Source: Flavobacteriales bacterium UBA5692
Lineage (GTDB): Bacteria > Bacteroidota > Bacteroidia > Flavobacteriales_D > Sanyastnellaceae
Length of the DNA: 7,310 nucleotides
Assembly (NCBI GenBank): GCA_002420235.1
Contig: DIHQ01000086.1
Span: forward strand, 1-7,310
Reading direction: 5' to 3'
This document shows positions 5,980 through 7,310 of this stretch, piece after piece; the stretch's first letter is position 1, and each line of letters opens with the position of its first letter. Below the pieces are notes generated by a model, which was given only the letters and a program-made list of their open reading frames with translations, searched no databases and was not told the DNA's origin. The position numbers were made by a program, and so were the translations under genes.

Positions 5980-7310
5980 ATGAAGTCAATTGCCTGGATA
6001 GCATTGGGAGTGGCGTTGGTGTCTTTGGGGCTGATGGGGGCAATCAATCGTCCCGAGCATTGGCACCAGGACGGCAGCACATATCACACAGCAGAATTCA
6101 GGTCCGCATATGGTGGATTGTCAGATACTTCAAATACCCTGTTTACGGGTAGCGGAAAATGTGCGGGTTGTCATGGCAAGGACCCCAATAGCTTCGCGAG
6201 TATTGCTGGACAAACATTTCCCGCACAGCCAATGCCTGAAGGATGGGATGTCAACGTCACAGATTATTGGCGTAGTACCCTGATGGCCAACTCGGCCCAT
6301 GATCCATTTTGGCGAGCCAAAGTACGCCATGAAGTGTTGGTCAATCCGGAGCACCAAATCGAATTGGAGGATAAGTGTACTTCCTGTCACGCTCCTATGG
6401 GGCATTTTGCGGCCCACCATGACGGAGAACCTCATTATACCATGGCGGCTTTGTTGCAAGATAGTTTGGCACTAGACGGAGTCAGTTGTTTGGCCTGTCA
6501 CCAGCAAGCGCCTACGGCGGGCAGTCTTCACAGCGGTAATCTCGAATTTGATGACAGCTTGGAGTTCAATGCGGATATGTTTGTCCACACCTTCAAGGCC
6601 TATGGGCCATACGGTGCAGGTAAAGACGAACCGCCTCTTTACGAATTACCCATGATGCAGTACACTTCGTACAAACCCTTGTACGGGGAGCACGTACCCA
6701 ATGGGGAAGTCTGTGCGGGATGCCACACCCTAGTGACCAATTCTACCGATCTCGAAGGCAATTATACAGGCATTGATTATGTGGAGCAGGCAACGTATCA
6801 CGAGTGGTTAAATTCTACCTATGCACCAGACGGCGAGGAGCCTGCAACATGCAATACATGCCACATGCCGCGTATTGACGACCCTGTAATTATCAGCTCT
6901 GGATATGTCTTTCTTGAACCGCGTACGCCGTATGGTTTGCACAGCTTGGTCGGAGGCAACGCACAAATGCTCGAAATTATGCGTGATAATACGGAAGCAC
7001 TTGGCTTGGAAACGTCACCGGCATTGTTCGATTCGACACTAAATCGCACGCGTGACATGCTGCGTAAAGAGACGGTGGGTCTGAACGTCACCATGGGCGA
7101 GTGGATTGACTCTTGGGGCGCAACTTGTGAGGTGCAATTGACCAATAAAGCTGGACATAAATTTCCATCAGGCTACCCTGCTCGTAGGGCTTGGATTGAG
7201 GTTAAAGCTTCTCAGAATGGCGACATCATTTGGCACAGCGGAGGATGGGAAAATGGAAGTATCACGGGTGTCGATGAAAGTGGCTTGTCGGAATACGAGC
7301 CGCATCATAC
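5980..7310 (+). CDS. Exported multiheme c-type cytochrome, C-terminus cut by window edge
   Basis: The frame runs from the ATG at 5980 to the window end, 443 codons with no stop. Residues 5-21 form a hydrophobic N-terminal signal or anchor without a lipobox cysteine. Five CxxCH heme-attachment motifs are visible: CAGCH at 61-65, CTSCH at 133-137, CLACH at 170-174, CAGCH at 245-249 and CNTCH at 291-295. Many other histidines (among them 107, 117, 125, 142, 146, 147, 203, 238 and 274) could serve as distal ligands. After the heme region comes a beta-rich part with AGHKFPSGYPARRAW at 391-405, a pattern I recall from large multiheme cytochromes. Such proteins carry electrons in the periplasm or at the cell surface. 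No known enzyme signature (for example nitrite reductase CxxCK) appears in the visible part, so partner and substrate are unknown. It needs the cytochrome c maturation system, which is not encoded here. Confidence 0.92.
   Translation, partial: MKSIAWIALGVALVSLGLMGAINRPEHWHQDGSTYHTAEFRSAYGGLSDTSNTLFTGSGKCAGCHGKDPNSFASIAGQTFPAQPMPEGWDVNVTDYWRSTLMANSAHDPFWRAKVRHEVLVNPEHQIELEDKCTSCHAPMGHFAAHHDGEPHYTMAALLQDSLALDGVSCLACHQQAPTAGSLHSGNLEFDDSLEFNADMFVHTFKAYGPYGAGKDEPPLYELPMMQYTSYKPLYGEHVPNGEVCAGCHTLVTNSTDLEGNYTGIDYVEQATYHEWLNSTYAPDGEEPATCNTCHMPRIDDPVIISSGYVFLEPRTPYGLHSLVGGNAQMLEIMRDNTEALGLETSPALFDSTLNRTRDMLRKETVGLNVTMGEWIDSWGATCEVQLTNKAGHKFPSGYPARRAWIEVKASQNGDIIWHSGGWENGSITGVDESGLSEYEPHH

Noticed and set aside
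5639..7145. Several minus-strand open frames of about 100-134 residues
   Set aside because: They are antisense to the DciA-like and cytochrome genes, and the heme motifs confirm the plus-strand frame. No start context or family pattern supports them.
3181..7310. A functional link between ribH and the multiheme cytochrome through secreted flavins in extracellular electron transfer
   Set aside because: They are in divergent transcription units about 2.3 kb apart, with recF and the DciA-like gene between. RibH is a housekeeping enzyme, so proximity alone is not evidence.
1..7310. Mobile elements, CRISPR arrays, tRNA or rRNA genes, phage genes
   Set aside because: No repeat arrays, transposase motifs, terminal inverted repeats or RNA gene signatures were seen by reading. 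Nearly all of the window is accounted for by protein genes.

Overview
The window looks like a chromosomal segment of a Bacteroidota bacterium, most likely a Flavobacteriales or Cryomorphaceae-type relative with a moderately high GC content for that group. This is inferred from the gene set (recF followed by a short DUF721/DciA protein, divergent from a membrane TPR protein and ribH), from the near absence of Shine-Dalgarno sequences at start codons, and from promoter-like boxes of the Bacteroidota type TAnnTTTG. No species call is possible from this sequence alone.

The layout is two divergent gene blocks separated by a 62-base gap (4380-4441). Reading leftward on the minus strand are a membrane-anchored TPR protein (4379-3687), lumazine synthase ribH (3681-3181), a multi-pass GT22-like glycosyltransferase (3177-1624) and a secreted M1 zinc peptidase (1581 to beyond base 1). 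The spacings are 5, 3 and 42 bases, so at least the first three are probably one operon. Reading rightward are recF (4442-5545), a short DciA-like DUF721 gene (5583-5876) and a multiheme cytochrome c (5980 to beyond 7310). Both terminal genes are cut by the window edges and have no stop codon here.

Functionally the window mixes housekeeping and envelope genes. RecF and DciA act at stalled forks and in helicase loading. RibH makes the penultimate riboflavin intermediate. The TPR protein, glycosyltransferase, peptidase and cytochrome belong to the membrane or the exported compartment. I see no mobile element, CRISPR array, tRNA, rRNA or phage gene, and no non-coding stretch longer than about 105 bases. 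I do not see a convincing previously undescribed system. The most useful observations are the back-to-back promoter boxes between recF and the ribH operon, a shared ten-base sequence at nearly the same distance upstream of the two exported-protein genes, and the truncated cytochrome with at least five hemes.
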